Source: Mycolicibacterium goodii (GTDB lineage: Bacteria; Actinomycetota; Actinomycetes; Mycobacteriales; Mycobacteriaceae). Taken from it: a stretch of 64,000 nucleotides of DNA. The DNA is taken from positions 4,712,001 through 4,776,000 of the forward strand of contig NZ_CP092364.2 in assembly GCF_022370755.2 (NCBI RefSeq). Reading direction: 5' to 3'. The translations under genes and the position numbers were made by a program. The notes below the pieces were generated by a model that saw nothing but the letters and a program-made list of their open reading frames with translations, made no database searches and was not told the origin of the DNA. Below, piece after piece: positions 63,959 to 64,000 of the stretch (its first letter is position 1; every line of letters starts with the position of its first letter).

Positions 63959-64000
63959 TGCTGCGCGGGGTGAGACCCTGCCCGCGCACATGCTCGGCGA
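63939..64000 (-). CDS. Possible C-terminal end of a minus-strand gene (partial)
   Basis: Reading in from the right edge on the minus strand, one frame is open for 19 codons (ending LTPRSITPPGR) and stops with TAG at 63941-63939. It overlaps the SDR stop by about 20 bases. The start lies outside the window and no family can be told from so short a piece; it may be chance. Confidence 0.3.
   Translation of the reverse strand, partial: AEHVRGQGLTPRSITPPGR

Overview
The window is high-GC actinobacterial DNA and reads as the chromosome of a fast-growing mycobacterium of the Mycolicibacterium smegmatis type. The evidence is an mce/yrbE operon, an antigen-85-like mycolyltransferase, many GTG starts, ATGA/GTGA stop-start overlaps, leaderless-looking promoters, and gene order matching the Mycobacterium tuberculosis gpdA1-htpX-grcC1-menJ-menG-mgtA-Rv0556-menD-bpoC-menC-Rv0552-fadD8-menB-Rv0547c block. 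Species assignment is inference from remembered gene order; no search was run.

Layout. Positions 1-4241 hold the first four genes of an mce operon (minus strand, running off the left edge). Positions 4678-6325 are an ArsR repressor and divergent MFS exporter sharing a control region with two palindromes. Then come gpsA, an XRE-cupin regulator divergent from a zinc alcohol dehydrogenase and APC permease, two small secreted proteins, a two-component system, and a SulP transporter fused to a beta-carbonic anhydrase. Positions 17066-41582 are the menaquinone neighbourhood (htpX, grcC1, menJ, menG, mgtA, menD, bpoC, menC, fadD8). Interspersed there are a TspO-like protein, a D-amino-acid-oxidase-type flavoenzyme, a CobW/COG0523 GTPase, an SDR, a chloroperoxidase-like hydrolase, an unusual aconitase, two DJ-1/PfpI proteins and an Ag85-like protein. 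The block resumes at 62008 with menB and a short-chain dehydrogenase.

Between fadD8 and menB lies about 20 kb absent from the M. tuberculosis block. Its core is 14 contiguous minus-strand genes (55595 down to 42382): a dipeptide-type ABC importer (binding lipoprotein, two permeases, two ATPases), two amidases flanking a small AtzG-like protein, and a urease set (ureE, ureF, fused ureAB, ureC, ureG, ureD). Upstream on the same strand are dmfA1-dmfA2 (two-subunit N,N-dimethylformamidase), a Rieske-oxygenase-like protein that has lost cluster ligands, and a LuxR regulator. Together they look like a module that imports and dismantles amide or ureide nitrogen compounds. UreC keeps its nickel ligands, but its flap cysteine is alanine and nearby residues are diverged.

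Gene ends are marked by long near-perfect hairpins. Two are members of recurrent repeat families; only one is followed by a T-tract like a textbook terminator. No tRNA, rRNA, CRISPR array, insertion sequence or phage gene was seen.
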